Assembly: GCA_039545355.1 (NCBI GenBank)
Contig: BCJJ01000004.1
Location: forward strand, 496,001 to 560,000
From: Trichosporon coremiiforme
Taxonomy: Eukaryota; Basidiomycota; Tremellomycetes; Trichosporonales; Trichosporonaceae
Direction: 5' to 3'
Length of the DNA: 64,000 nt
Part shown: piece by piece, positions 9,436-22,100 of the stretch
How positions within the stretch are numbered: the stretch's first letter is position 1
How the letters are laid out: each line of letters opens with the position of its first letter
Program-made: the position numbers and the translations under genes
The notes under the pieces: generated by a model
What the model was told of the DNA's origin: nothing
Databases searched by the model: none
What the model saw: the letters and a program-made list of their open reading frames with translations, nothing else

Positions 9436-12416
9436 TCACGACGGACGATAGTTGCCGAACAATGGCCGCTCGGGCGATGGCACAGAATGATACTGGGTTT
9501 CCGCGCCACTGGATCTCGAGGGAGGATACTCTTCAAAGCGGTAGCGGGGAGCGTTAGGTGAAGGATCGCCAGCATAGGCACTGTAGCCTTGGTGCAGGAC
9601 CTGAGAAGGCGCTTGGAGATGACGAATGGACGGCAGGCCACCCTCTTGCAAGGCTTGTCCTTGATGATGTGCGTACGAGTGCTGATGATGATAGTCCTGG
9701 AGCAAAGCTCCTTGAGTGTGAGCCGGTTGGATCGGCCGGTGTCCAGAAAGGGCGTACTGACTCGGCGGATGAGTGTACATTGGCGCAGCGGGAAGAGGGT
9801 GGATCTGACCCCGTTGGGGGCTAATGAGAGAATGAGAAGATGGTGGAGACACCCCGTGGCCGCGCGGTGGGGCCTGGTGCTGATGGTGATACCCAGGGTG
9901 GACGTGAGCGCCGTTGGTTCTCTGATAGCCGTTCGTCAAGTAATGAGGCTGGGCAGTGGAATCTTCCCGCCTAGGAGCACCGTTGTTGGGTAGTGGTGCA
10001 TTAAGCAAGCTGCCGACATGGCCAGCAGTAGCAGGGTGCCCGTTGGCAGAAGCCACGACGTTCTGCGGTGGCTGCAGCTCGCCACGCTCCGTCTTCGTAC
10101 GCTTCGCTGAAGTGGCTCGCAGTTCGCATTCTTGGCACTGCTTCGTCAGCAAGTTGGAGTATAGCAGCGGCATACCCTAAAATCGACGCTGTCCCAGTCT
10201 CGAGGTTCGCGTCCGGCGGCCCTGTCTTCGCGGTCGTGACACGGCATATGCTGCCAACGACCACAGTCATCACAACATACAACGTCCGTCTGATCGTTCA
10301 AATCCCACCCGTGCAGTTTGCATACCTCGCACTTCAGTTCCCAAGACCCCTGGCTTTCACTGGGAGCAGTAGTCGCAGCGCGAGAAACTGGAGCCCTCTC
10401 GTCATCATCGGAGACCTCTTCGCCCTCCCGTCTCCGCTTTCTCTTCTCACGCGCGCGCTCGGCTTGATCACGCTGTCTGGCCTCAGACTCGGCTCGTTCA
10501 TGGATGGCGCGTTCCCTAGCTGCAAGCCGTTCTTCTCGCTCACGAAGGCGTTCTTCTCGGGCACGCTCCTTGGCGAGTATATCTTGTTCCTCGCGCTCTT
10601 TACGAGCCTCCTCCTGGCGAAGCCGCTCCATTCGCTCTTCCATTTCCCGTTGCGCCTGCTCCTGCTTTTGCTGTTCCTCACGCTCCAACTCGCGCATGGC
10701 AATTCGCGAGGAACGCTTGCGGTTGTTGATCGCTTCCTGCTTCAGTCGCTCTTGTTCCTTAAGCTTTTCGTCAGCGTCCCCCATGAATATTCATTACCTC
10801 TAGATCCTCCACGATCTGCGGAGCCAACTCTGAAGACAGCAACTTGTAGAACGCTTTCTCATCCGGATGTTTTGACTTCGCGAACTGCTCCGGGAATGTT
10901 CTCCAGTCGTGCAACGTTACACACACCTGACCATCAGCACGAAGATGATTTGATCAACTCACAGCTTCCCATTCGATGAAACCTTCGGGCAAGTTGACCG
11001 CTTCTTTCAGCCCGAGCTCAAACTCATCTTCTTGCTCATCTTCATCCCCATTCTGCTCAGAGTTACCTTCATCGTTGTTGTCATCGCCGCTCTCTGGCCC
11101 TCCTTCCACAGGCTCAACGACTTCAACAGCCGACGGTGCCTCGGACAGGGCGGAATCACTGGAGTTGCCATCCTTTTCGGCCGCTAGAGAGTCATTGGAG
11201 ATGCCGGGCTCATCCTCCGAAAGGTCGCTCAACTCGCTCTCGTCATCTGCAGATCCTCTCTCTGCTCGCTGACTCGCCGAGAGCCATTCGTCGGGGACCT
11301 GCTGCCATTCATCGTCAACTGTATGCAAGCGACGACTGACCCTCGTACCCCTAGGAAGCGGTGGGGCCGGAGCAGACTTGGAGGGTGTGCCAGCCGCTGA
11401 ACGTGCAGACGCTCTCGTCGCTCGCGCAGATGACGGACTAGGCTGCTGGTTCGTGACTTTTCCTTTCAGAGCGTCCACGGTTGGCGTGACATTGCCGTAG
11501 AACACGACTTGCTTTCGCTGTCGGCGACCGGAAACTGGCCCCTCCTCCTCGACCTTTACCGGGAGAGGAGTGGCAGGTCGCCTGTCAACCTCCGGCTTTC
11601 GACGAGAAGGCTTCGCCTGTGGCTTCAGATTCTTCAACGCCCGTTGTGCCCGTTTAGCCTTTTGTGAGGTCTTCTTGGGTGGACGTGGAAGCTGAGGGCG
11701 CGCTCGCTGTACCCAAAGACGATTGTCTGCACGTTAATAACCTGAGTCACTCCAAGCCCTACCGTCAAAGAGGAAGTAAGTATTCCCCGTCTTATCCCAT
11801 CCTACTGGGTCGACGCGCTATCGTCAGCGACAACGTGGCAGGAGCGTACCCATGAGGGAGCATCGGACTCCGATGTCAGGAGAGACCGGAATCGCGCAGG
11901 ATCACTCAGCTGCCATTCACAAAGTTGCCAAAGGATCTGAACTTTCTGATCCAGGCCCAAGGTCTCCCAGGACACAGGTTCCTCTTCTGTGCCGAGAATG
12001 GAATCCTCCGGAGCACGTTTCTGGTATTGTCGGACGAGGTGTTCGAACGCGTTTCCAGTACTGACATTTAGCTGAGGCGTGCAAAGCATAACTCACTTGA
12101 TCTGCCGGTTCCATGTTAGAGCGTAGAGTAGCTTCGCGATGAGGTCAGGAATCATGGCTTGCTCCGATCCGTCGAAATCGCGTTCAAGAGCCTGTGAACG
12201 AACAGTGGTAAGCAACGACTTCCATTGGTAGTGGCGAAGCTATGGCCGACGTACCTCGATGTCCCAGTCTGATAATCCAAAGGCGTCAGAGAATGTGTAG
12301 ATGAACTGACTGATGCCAGCCCACTTCCAGTCCTGTCGTAATCGCCGTACAATGGGAGACGGCAATGGCGGCGGCACCGGGTCCGCAGCGGTCGGGAGAA
12401 TCACCTTGCGCGGCAT
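9436..12416 (-). CDS. DDT/WHIM-like and PHD-finger chromatin protein (RSF1/CECR2-like)
   Basis: Eight exons (12416-12255, 12191-12097, 12060-11850, 11817-11763, 11726-10963, 10926-10798, 10763-10176, 10137-9436) give about 901 residues. The N-terminal third carries the DDT/WHIM-type helices: WKWAGISQFIYTFSDAF, IPDLIAKLLYALTWNR, QILWQLCEWQL and then RVDPVGWDKTGNTYFLFDDNRLWVQR, the block shared with RSF1, CECR2 and related ISWI partners. An acidic, Ser-rich middle is followed by a long charged coiled coil (LKEQERLKQEAI...). A PHD finger comes next with CEVC, CCDDC, CGRWQHMPCH and a final CQEC supplied across the last splice. The tail is rich in His, Gln and Pro. The likely role is a nuclear nucleosome-remodelling or histone-tail-reading subunit. 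The domain assignment is good, but the named orthologue is inference. Confidence 0.82.
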
Positions 12417-13286
12417 GCTGCGTGAGAGGGACGGCAGTCACGGCGTTCGGCTCTACAAAGACAGAGGGGTGATTGATAATGGAAGCGACGATAAGCTGTG
12501 AGAGCTTCGACGATCGAATGGCCGCCTTCGAGACAACGGACAAGAGGGGATGGAAGGCGTGAGGTCGTTGAGATGCGTTGTTATAAGCACCAATCGACGC
12601 TTGGCATGGTAAGGTGCCGACGGTTCGGAAAGGAGTGAAGGAGGAGGCTGCAGGGGACTTGCGCTGCCGCGAAAGTCTTTGAAAAGTGATGATCGTCTGG
12701 ATGTGCGTTGGGCTATGTCTTTCTGCACGGCCAGCCTGCCACTCAAATAATTCGTTAAATGACGAAGAAGTCGGTAACTAGAACTGCGGCTGCCGACGCT
12801 GACGGCGGAGTAGACCGGTAATCGCAGTCGTTGACGCGCGTGGTTGACGGACGCTCGCCAGGAAAGTCTCAAAGAGGGCGATTGGAAAAAGCGCGAGCGT
12901 TATGGATGACCCGTAGGGTTGGGTTGGCGAGTTGGCGAGCTGCGCGTATGTTGAGTGGAGAGTTGGTGTCGCGACCGTCGTCACCAGCAACAGAAGTACT
13001 GAACAACAAAGGGAATGGGGGCGTAGATCGCGTAGACGTTTTGGCGACCCATTAGGATTGAGCTAATCATTTTCCACGTGCCAATTAGCTGCACGCCTAA
13101 GCAGCTCAGGGAGTTTGGAAACCCCGAGCGTGGCACAATGTTTGAGTCAGGCACCATCCCCCTCACGCGTAGTCCCTCGGCCCCCTCCACAATCCACAAC
13201 AACGTCGAGTCCACTGGACTTCCTGAATCGTCACTTAACACACTTCACGGATTCTTCCTCCCCATCGACTCCTATCCGCATCCAAC
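12417..13286. other. Divergent promoter, PHD-protein gene / SUMO gene
   Basis: About 870 bp between the two divergent starts. No gene is supportable. A 139-residue minus-strand ORF here is Arg/Ser-rich with no domain and probably lies in the 5' leader. Confidence 0.6.
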
Positions 13287-13751
13287 ATGTCTGAGCACGG
13301 TAGCCCGCCCGCTGATGTCAAGCCTAAGGCCGATGGAGGCGGTGAGTTTGTGGCATTGGACCGGGATGTTAGCTAACGCGTCAGAGAATGCCTTGAACAT
13401 CAAAATCCGTGCGACCGATGGAAGCGAGGTCTTCTTCAAGATCAAGAAGACGACCAAGTTGAACAAGTTGAAGGTTAGTTTCACCGTGATGTCCTGTAAG
13501 CTGACGAGTCAGAACGCCTATGCCGATCGTGTTGGCCAGGATCCCGGCGCAATCCGGTGAGTGATGTTGCTGGTGACGGAAGCTGATAACGTGATCAGCT
13601 TGCTCTTCGACGGCGAGCGTATTGCCGACCACCAGACAGCCGAGGACCTCGAGCTTGAGGATGGCGATGTCATCGAAGTTCTGCTTGAGCGTGAGTGATT
13701 ACGGCTTGCGATCTTTACTGACGATTTCCAGAGATCGGCGGCTCGCTTTAA
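13287..13751 (+). CDS. SMT3: SUMO (ubiquitin-like modifier)
   Basis: Five short exons (13287-13341, 13385-13473, 13513-13556, 13600-13690, 13732-13751) give about 99 residues. After a flexible N-terminus (MSEHGSPPADVKPK) the beta-grasp domain reads NALNIKIRATDGSEVFFKIK, then LLFDGERIADHQTAEDLELED and VIEVLLEQIGG. The QIGG ending is the SUMO di-glycine conjugation site, and two residues (SL) follow it, so a Ulp-type protease must mature it. The last exon is 20 nt and carries the GG. All introns are GT-AG. Identity is clear from the GG ending and the ubiquitin-like fold sequence. Confidence 0.95.
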
Positions 13752-13986
13752 ACTTCCCTGCGCTCTTCTCTGTAACTCATATTGGCGCCAGCCAGGTGTC
13801 ACACAGCATTATCAGTGTCACTCGACGGGCGCATGTCCATATTCGTCATGTACAAGGCTTGCGAACAGTTTCGCCGTACGCCGCAACTGCTCCCCGCTCG
13901 CCCCTCGCAAGGCGTCGGCGACCGGGATGGAGACTGACATGAAACCAAGATATCACAATACATCTAAGATATAACTATATAAAGCC

Positions 13987-16069
13987 CTAAGCCCCGACCT
14001 TGACACCCTCAAAACCATCAGCGAGATCGTCAGCATCCTCGCAAGTGACTCGGATACCCTCGACAGACTGCTTGCGGCCTTTGGCACCCTCCGTAGCAGC
14101 AACGCTGGCGGGGACGACCTTCGCGCTCTCAGGGTGAGGGTCCTTGTAACCACCGTTTTCATTGGCGGTGAGCTGCTCCTGCAGAACGTCCTGACCGCAC
14201 GCCGCCGCAATCAGGCCGAGGAAGGGAGGAGAGGGGTTGAGAGGACGAGAGCAGAACTCGGGGTGGGCCTGCAGACCAACGAAGTACGGGTGACCTGAAC
14301 GATGTCAGCTAACGCATCAAGCAATTCGTAAGAACTTACCGTCAAGCTCGAGCATCTGCATGCGCTCACCGCGCTCGTCCTTTCCAGTGAAGCGGAGGCC
14401 TCCCTGGGACTCCAGCTGCTCAACGTACTTGGGCTCGACCTCGTAACGGTGACGGTGGCGCTCCCAGGCGACGTTGTTAGAGCCGTACAGACGACGAAGC
14501 TTGGTGTCCTCCGTGTTGGGCTCAAAGACGGTGGGACGGAGACCCAGACGCATGGTTCCGCCCATGTGCGTCTTCGAGATCTCGGGCATGAAGCAGATGA
14601 CAGGATGAGGAGTGTCCTTGACAAGCTCGGCAGAGTGAGCATTCTCCAGGCCGATCACATTGCGGGCCCACTCGATCACGGCAACCTGGAATCCGAGACA
14701 GATGCCGAGGAAGGGAATCTTCTGCTCGCGAGCCCACTTGGCGGCGATGATCATGCCCTCGGTGCCGCGGATTCCGAAGCCACCGGGAACGATGATACCC
14801 TTCGCCGAGCACAGGTCACGCCAAGCGTTGTGGTAACGGACCGGGTCCTCAGTCTCCATCTCTGGCTCGAGCGAGGAAGAGTCGACCCACTAGACGTCAG
14901 CGACAGACCTACTGTCGAACGATGAGACTCACGCTAAGCTTAAGCTTGCGACCAACGCGCATGGAAGCATGCTCCAGAGCCTTGACAACGCTCATGTATG
15001 AGTCCTCGAGGGTGGTGTACTTTCCGACAAGAACGATAGGCACAGTGTCGAAGAAGCGCTCCGAACCAACAGTCATATCGCGCCATCGCTTGTAAAGGTC
15101 TTCTCCCTTGATCTTGAGCTTGGGCGAGACGTCGATGTTGGTGAGTGAGAGACGCTTCTGCAGGAGCTGGATGAGTCCCTGCTCGCGAAGAAGAAGAGGG
15201 ACGTGGTAGGTGGAAGAGACGTTGTGAACACCAAGGACCTGCTGCGGAGAAACGTGGCAGAACATCGAAATCTTCTCGGTGGTTGCCGGAAGGAGAGGGA
15301 CCTCGCAACGACAGGCAATCAATGAGATTAGCAACACGGTTGCCGTGGGTCACTCACAAAGTCGGGGACCAAGCCAAGACCGCGAAGGTCACGGATACCA
15401 GCTTGAGTCGGCTTCGTCTTCTGCTCGCCGCCCAGGTAAGGGATCAAGGAGACGTAAATGAGAGCGAAGTTGTCGTGGCCGACACGGAACTGGAATTGGC
15501 GCATGGCCTCCACAAACGGAGCGGACTCGATGTCGCCGACCGTTCCTCCCAGCTCAATGATGCAGACATCTGGCTCCTCACCCGTCTCATCGGCCGACAT
15601 CTTCGACACCCGCTCAACCCACTCCTGGATGGCGTTGGTAAGATGGGGCACAATCTGAACAGTCTTTCCAAGGTAGTCTCCCCGACGCTCGCGCTCGATG
15701 ACATGCTGGTAAACCTTGCCAGTCGTAATGTTGTTGTCCTTCCCAAGAGAAACGTCGAGATACCGCTCGTAGTTGCCCAAGTCGAGGTCGGTCTCGCCAC
15801 CATCGTTGAGAACATAGACCTCACCGTGCTCAGTGGGGGCCATAGTTCCGGCATCGATGTTCATGTAGGGGTCAATCTTGATGGATGTGACCTTGTAGCC
15901 TGCGGTCTTAAGCAGCAGACCGGTACTGGAGGCTGTCCGTTAGCAACCGCTTTGTGGTACCGAGTACCGACCAATTACGCCCTTTCCAATACCGCTTTCA
16001 TGTCAGCAGCCGAAGCCGTGCAATGACTTACGAGATGACTCCTCCCGCAACAAGAATGTACTTGACCAT
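13987..16069 (-). CDS. URA7: CTP synthase (with one apparent GT-TG intron)
   Basis: It converts UTP to CTP with glutamine and ATP. Exons: 16069-16032, 15994-15972 (23 nt), 15932-15358, 15319-14933, 14889-14340, 14294-13987, giving about 626 residues. The N-terminal synthetase domain has [32 protein letters not shown] and GGTVGDIES. The class I glutaminase domain has the nucleophile in FLGICLGFQ (about Cys405) and AHPEF for the His-Glu pair. The intron at 15357-15320 starts GTGAGT and has a TGCTAATC branch site, but ends ATTG. Exon 4 then begins ATTGCCTGTCGTTGCGAG, encoding IACRCE, the segment human CTPS1 has as VVCRCS at the same place and spacing. The nearest AG is 18 nt downstream and would delete exactly these residues in frame. 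Confidence 0.95.
15320..15357 (-). other. Non-canonical GT-TG intron in CTP synthase
   Basis: The 38-nt intron begins with consensus GTGAGT, has a strong branch site (TGCTAATC) and ends in CATTG, with TG in place of AG. Keeping the conserved IACRCE codons requires this end. An in-frame AG at 15302-15303 is the only canonical alternative and removes six conserved residues. A base-call error changing AG to TG cannot be excluded from the sequence alone. Confidence 0.7.
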
Positions 16070-16731
16070 GACGACAACTGTTTGTCAGCGGCCGGAGAGT
16101 CCGATTCGGTCCAAGGCTGATGCCGCATACGCACAGAGTTAAAACTTGCACAGTAAACTGCAAATCTGTTAGCAATTCAACGCTGATGTCGTGGGTGGGA
16201 AATGCTTACATGCTAGTCGCGGATTCACAAGCAAGATGCGGGTAGTCCGATGTGATGTTTCAGTGGGTGGTGCTCTGTGATACGAAACGGCGTAAGCCCA
16301 AGTTTTGTAAATGAACATCACAATCCTCACCAGCAGAGGCAGTTTCACGCCCGTCAAGCAGTCGAAGTCAAGGTCGTTCGCGAGTACCGAACGTGACCAA
16401 AATTTAGATGTGGTTGACGGGGGAAGGAAAGATCGGTATAGAGCACATCGTAAAATAAATCCATACCGATTCAGGCTACGATCACGTGAGTGAAGATTAA
16501 CGTGCCTGGCCCTGACCCTCTCTCACCTCCGACGTTCACGTTCAAGCGATGCTCGCAACTAGTTAGTGCCGTGAGCGCATGCCCTCGCGTTGCGGTCGTC
16601 GCATGCACCCCGTTCGCATGGTTCAGTGTCCTAGCTTGTCACAATGCATTCGTCTTGTTTTAGGTCACGTTATGTTACAACAACTTCTCGTCTATACTAT
16701 GCTACCCTCGAAATGGACAACGGTGCTAATG
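16070..16731. other. Intergenic region upstream of CTP synthase
   Basis: About 660 bp holding the CTP synthase promoter and leader, then the 3' flank of the zinc-finger gene. Nothing else is supportable. Confidence 0.55.
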
Positions 16732-19142
16732 CTAATGAACGGGTGCAGCTAGGCTGGTTGCGGTGGCCGTTGCAGACGAGTGCGACGAAGACGTAGGAAC
16801 GTCTAAGAGCTTGCGTGACTCGAACGCACCGCAGATGTGACTAACGGGGTCAGCGTTGGTTTCATTGCTTCAGCCACGGCTCAGAGGACTCACCGCTTGC
16901 CATTGCCAGCGCCGTCGATGCGGCACGGGCGCGAGCAGAAGGTCAAACCGCACTTGCGGCAATTGGGGAAGTTTACGCCGTCTGCTCCACAAACGCTGCA
17001 AGTGACATGTTTAGTGAGAGCGCTGGAAAGTTCGAGTGCAGCCAACTCTGGGTCGATGGAGGCTACTGCCTCGGTTGGCTCGAATGGCAGGCGACGCCTC
17101 CCGGGCGGCGAGGATGACGACGGGCGCCGCAACTCGGGGGTCGAGACGACAGATTGAGAGCGGGTCTTCTTGGCTTCTGTCGGACTTGGAGGAGTGGACA
17201 GCTTTTTCCACGGCGGCGAGGGGACAGTGACCCGCGACAAGTTGTTGTTCGACGCAGGCCACCATCCAGCATCGGGAGCAGAATTTGTACTTAGATTGCG
17301 CTGTAATTTGTCCTGCCTTCGTTGCACGCGACGTAAAGCGTTTACAGCGCTCGAATTGTGCGGATTGTCGATGAGTGGGCTGTCACAACTCAAAGATGTG
17401 AGTGAGGCAGATGACTTGACCGGTGTCATCAGTTTCAGCGAAGACTGGGCCAAGCTGTCAGCCCCAGTCGAGGACACGGACGACCTATGCGTTCGACGAG
17501 CAGAGGGGAATGGGTAAGCGTCCATCTCCGCCTGCGTCATGGGCGTTCCACCAGCACTCCTAATGATGATGTTGACACGGCGGAGAGCTTGGCGAATGAG
17601 ATCGTCAGGGATTGGGAGGCCGCAAGGGCCCTGCTTGACTATGCTTTTAAAGCACTCCTCGGCCACACTCGGCGAAGACGTCGCTCCGAGCTAGATGGTC
17701 AGCTGAATGCTTTAGCGTTCGACCTACAATGTACTGAGCCATAATGATAACCCCGTCCCGCTTCTGGCGTGACTCCGTGCTGAGCGTGGTGTTGTGCAGC
17801 AAGGGCAACTCGAGCACGCGAGCGGAGACGACGCCCCCGAGATACCAGACATTGCGCCCTTTCTCCTTATCCCCGTGAGGTCGGAGCGCTTGAGGTAACT
17901 GCGCGAAAGGGATCGGCGGCAGGGCGACGGGGTCGTGACGCTGAATGTGCCCATGACGGTAGAGCTGAAGAAGTGTCATGATAAGATCGTACTGCACGTC
18001 AGCGATCACGCCGAGTTGGGTGTGCAGCAAAAGAAACATACCATGAGTTTGATGGTGCTTTCGTCACTAGCTTTGTCACCCGAGCCTTCCCCAGGGGTGC
18101 GCAGTATAGTCGAGTAGTCGGTGGAATCGGTCACCGACGATGCAACGGAGGGGGCCGCTTGGACACGGCCGTCAGACGAATCGTGCACGAACGGGGAACG
18201 ATTCGGATGGTCGGCGCTTTCCTTACCCTTCGAACTGAATACGATCATGTTCTCTTCATCCGTTGGAGACTGGGCCTGGTCTTGCTGGTGACGGTAGGGG
18301 GAAGGGGCGACGACGGACCGTTTGACCTCATCGTCGATGAGCCAACCGAGTCCAAGAATCAACCAACCACCGGCTCGGCCCATTCCCTCCACATCGCGGA
18401 CGACTCTTTTCCCGTCGGTCGGAAGACTCCATCCGTTGGTGACCAGGCGGCGCGGCTGCTTTTCGGAGGCTTGGGAAGGCGGTGGAGAGGACGAGCGGAA
18501 CAAGGAAGAAAACCATGACGTCGGGGAAGCGGGGGTATTCGACTCCACCGCAAAGTTCTCCCGGATAGGACTACTGGCAACGCTATCTGTCTCGGACTGA
18601 GAAAGACCCGAGCCACGGGCAAGCAGGTTGCCAAGAGCTAGACAAGCCGGCGCAGAACGGAATGGAGGAAGGGCCGCCGTGGAATAGTATCTGGCTGCAA
18701 GCGAGGGCTGATGGGCAATCAAGGCAGTCTGCGCACGTTGTATCAGCGTCATGTAACCTTCTGATCGTCGGATCCCTTAACACACCTGTGCGTCCCACAA
18801 CAAGGACTGCTCGTCGACTTCTTCATCGGCACTGCGGCCGTCATTGTCGTGCGAATCGGCGTCTTCATCGTCGTCGTCGTCGTAGCCGATGTAGAATTCA
18901 CCAGCATCGCTAGTGCTGGCGCTTCCGTGCTCGTCACCGTCGCTTAGCTCGTGGTCGGGCTGAGGGTCGGGAGACAGCCCCACCAGGCGAGCCAGTTTGG
19001 CAAATGAGCCATTCTTGCCTAGGTTGAAAGGATAATGTGAGGAAGAGGAGCGAGAGTGAGGGTGTATCGGGGGTTCCATGAGCTTGAAGCGACTGTCGGT
19101 GGTGGCGAAATTCGAGAGAGGTTGAGACGACAGAGTGGGCAC
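16732..19142 (-). CDS. Unknown protein with C-terminal HIT/MYND-like zinc finger
   Basis: Five exons (19142-18786, 18728-18042, 17991-17728, 17690-16894, 16840-16732) join in phase to about 737 residues. The N-terminus has an acidic stretch (YDDDDDEDADSHDND). A helical section follows that resembles Sel1/TPR repeats (TALIAHQPSLAARYYSTAALP, later PACLALGNLLARG and AEECFKSIVKQ). Then comes a Ser/Pro-rich linker. The C-terminus has CSVC, CRKC, FCSRPC and HIC spaced like a HIT or MYND zinc finger, with the last ligands only reached after the final splice. I do not recognise a named family. A role as a scaffold or assembly factor is speculation. Continuity across all four introns makes the gene itself solid. 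Confidence 0.75.
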
Positions 19143-22100
19143 TGAGGGAGTGTCTTTCGAGTAGAGAGACTTGATCTACGACAGGGATGGAGAGCGGGTG
19201 GGCTTGGGAGCTATATAAATTTGCAGGATGGACTTGGAATAGCTAAAAGAGCCTAGCGAAGTTGAGACACGAGGGTGGACGACGGACTAGTAAACGGGCG
19301 GAGCAGAGAGGAGTTGGTCAGGGATACCGAAGGTGTGGTCATATAGTGGATGCCGTAGGTAGATGAGGCAGGACTGGCGTACTGCCGGGTCATCACCGAC
19401 CGGGCATGTAGACCCAACGACCGACGCGAGACTGCTCGGTAGCTGACGACTTAGCGGCCAGGGGAGCAGGGTGGACGAGGGCACGGCGGCCCCGCGCGGC
19501 TGGCGCGCAAGCGAGCCAAGGCCGCCAGGGGCTGGAAGCGGTATGTGATTGGTCCGAAATCCTTCCCTGCCGCCCTTATCCTGGAGCGTCAATCGTCGAT
19601 TACTCGGCGCTCCCTGGCGTCCTTGCGTCCTCTGAGCTCTGCACCTTGTAATGCCTTCGGGACCTGAAGTGGTCAGAACAGCACAGCTCAACACCATGTG
19701 TCCACTAGTCTAGTTGGTCGACGGATATGCGGTTCCTGGGACCTCCATGTTTATCTCCACCGCATACCAGTGCCTGCAGCTTTACACCCTTTACGGTCGA
19801 CACTCGTCTTCAGCCTGTCCTGGATGTGCACCCTGGCCCACATAGCCCCGGTAGCCGTGGCGGTGACGCCCAGGTCAGCCCCAACCCACCCTGCGGAGTT
19901 CAACGCGTATCCCATCGCTCTTCACGGCATCTACTCTCGACTAATCCACAGATAGTCATTCTTCCCTGTTGGACTCTCGCCAACCACCCAGATAGGGCTC
20001 CGCGCTCCGCCTTGACTAGCAATCGATCAATCGCACATTTGACGAACGTGCCTTGTCCGATCTCGCAGTCACATCCCTACCTCGGTTGTAGGTTGGCTCC
20101 GCTGCCTCAACGGGTGGTCACAAGACTGCTTTCTGACTACACACGTTTGGTGACGTGCTCCATACTCGCCGCGTTCCGCATGCTCCGCTGCTTCTCATTA
20201 TACCAATCGAATTCGAAGTCTCCAGTCTTTACCTTCTCCCGACTAAGCCGCATTTCCTACTGTAGAGCCGTGCATGTGTAAGGCTTAACCGGGGAAGTAT
20301 GACAATGCCACGCGGCTATAGAATGAGGATGGCTTGCTTTCTGTTCTGGATCTGAATCAACTCTGCCGGCCCTGCCCAGCTCACGACCATTCCTCCTGGA
20401 TTTCCAAGCTCAAGACATACCGTGGCCGCAGTCTGGCTTGTCTGGCCCTCAGGGAAGTCGCGGCGACTACCGTACGTTACAGTCCATCCCCTATCGAAGC
20501 GCCCGGGGACGCTTCGATGCGCCAGCACGCCGTGCCAATGATCATCATTCAAAGTAGGACTGCCGCAGCGCATCATGCATGCATGCATTACTCCTCGTCC
20601 AGAAGGCATTTTTTCGGACTCTCCTATGCTTCCCCAAGGGTACCCTTGTCAAGTTTCTCCTAGCTGAAGCGAACCTGGTCTAAATAGTGGTCCTGTAAAA
20701 AGGAACCGCTTATTGCTCAGCTCTACACCCGCTTGCAGCCTTCAGACTGCAACTGGCAAGTGGTCGTGCTTGTTGCCACATCGTATGATTCGCGTTCCGG
20801 ATTCCAGTACGGCCGTGTAGCCACTCCTGCAGAGACTGTGCACTTTTAGACATTGCGTGATCAGACGATCATACAGCAATACGGCAGAAGGTCCATGGTC
20901 TACAATTGCGCTCAGAGCAACTCGGCGGCTCTCATCGTGATGTCTTCTGCTCCGTTTCCAAACACGTCGTGGACTGAGGATCCTGTAAAACTCACCAATG
21001 GTCGCGTTCGTTTTGACCCTCTGCTATGTGCTCCTTGTATCGCCCTTCAAGGCAAGCGAATGCTAGCGGAATGCCAAGCTGGAAAGAGCGCAACAGGAGT
21101 CGCACGAGCACGACATGGATCCCAAGCGAAGCGAGCAGCGCTAGGGCAAGGCGCCGCAGGCAGAGATGTGTGACCGCCCTGGTGCCCGGGCATGGATCGC
21201 ATGGAGCAAGACGAACTTACTTCGTGTTCGCGATATGTGAAGCGAACCGAATACGATCGTCGGGCATGTGCTATTAGCTGGCACTGTATCACCCGATATT
21301 CCTCCCGTGGAATGGAGCTGGACACAAAGCCTGCAGATGTCGCTACATTCAGTAATGACATCGGTTCATCGTCCACGCCGGTTCGGCGAGGTCGGACAAC
21401 ACTTTCCGCTTGTGACTGTGCCAGGGTGATACGGACTCTTAAAAGGTGGCCTCGAGCCTTTTCGAATACACAGACCCAGCGCTTTTCTGTAACTGTCGCC
21501 CTAGAACACTCCGCTCTCAGACCATCGAGCGGGGGTTGCACTCGTGTCATCAGGGTACCGCCGGCAAAGATAGCGAGTCCAAGCTGATTGGTGAACCGAC
21601 TACTGGGTGGGGGTGAGCGGCATGTAGGTCCACTTGCAGTTGTCTGAGGGCTCAGCAACGATGTGTGGAAGCGTACGCTACAACAACAGGTAGCTCGACG
21701 AGCTCGTAGGCTCGTTTGCCGTCGAGAGCAAGAGACGACGCCAGACATGGGCGACGGACACGGAAGTGCGGGTGGACTTGCCGCGTGATGATCCGAAGCT
21801 CTGGCTCTGCAGACTGCCCCGCACAGAAAGGGCGGTCCAACCATCGTCAGGACCGAAGTCGTGGGGAGCCCCATATTGATACACAACCCGATACAATGAC
21901 GTGTACCCTCGCGCCCCGTGCGCATTTGGCGTCCACTGCCGCAGTGCGCCGCAACGCGTCCTGAACTCGGAGAGCCGCGTGTCATCCCTCCACCAGGCCA
22001 CCGCCCAAGTACACACAAGTCACACACGGGCCTGGTAACCGGATCCCCCGCCCCGTTCACTCGCTCGCCTCACCGGTCCCCTAATTCTCACCTTCTCTCT

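Noticed and set aside
8075..9439. 454-codon minus-strand ORF
   Set aside because: Antisense shadow of the acyl-CoA synthetase; strong codon bias removes stops on the other strand.
12453..12872. 139-codon minus-strand ORF
   Set aside because: Arg/Ser-rich product in the divergent promoter of the PHD and SUMO genes, no domain.
21047..22060. 337-codon minus-strand ORF upstream of enolase
   Set aside because: It is Ser/Arg/Cys-rich, has no domain or signal, and covers the enolase promoter. A chance open frame in GC-rich DNA is more likely.
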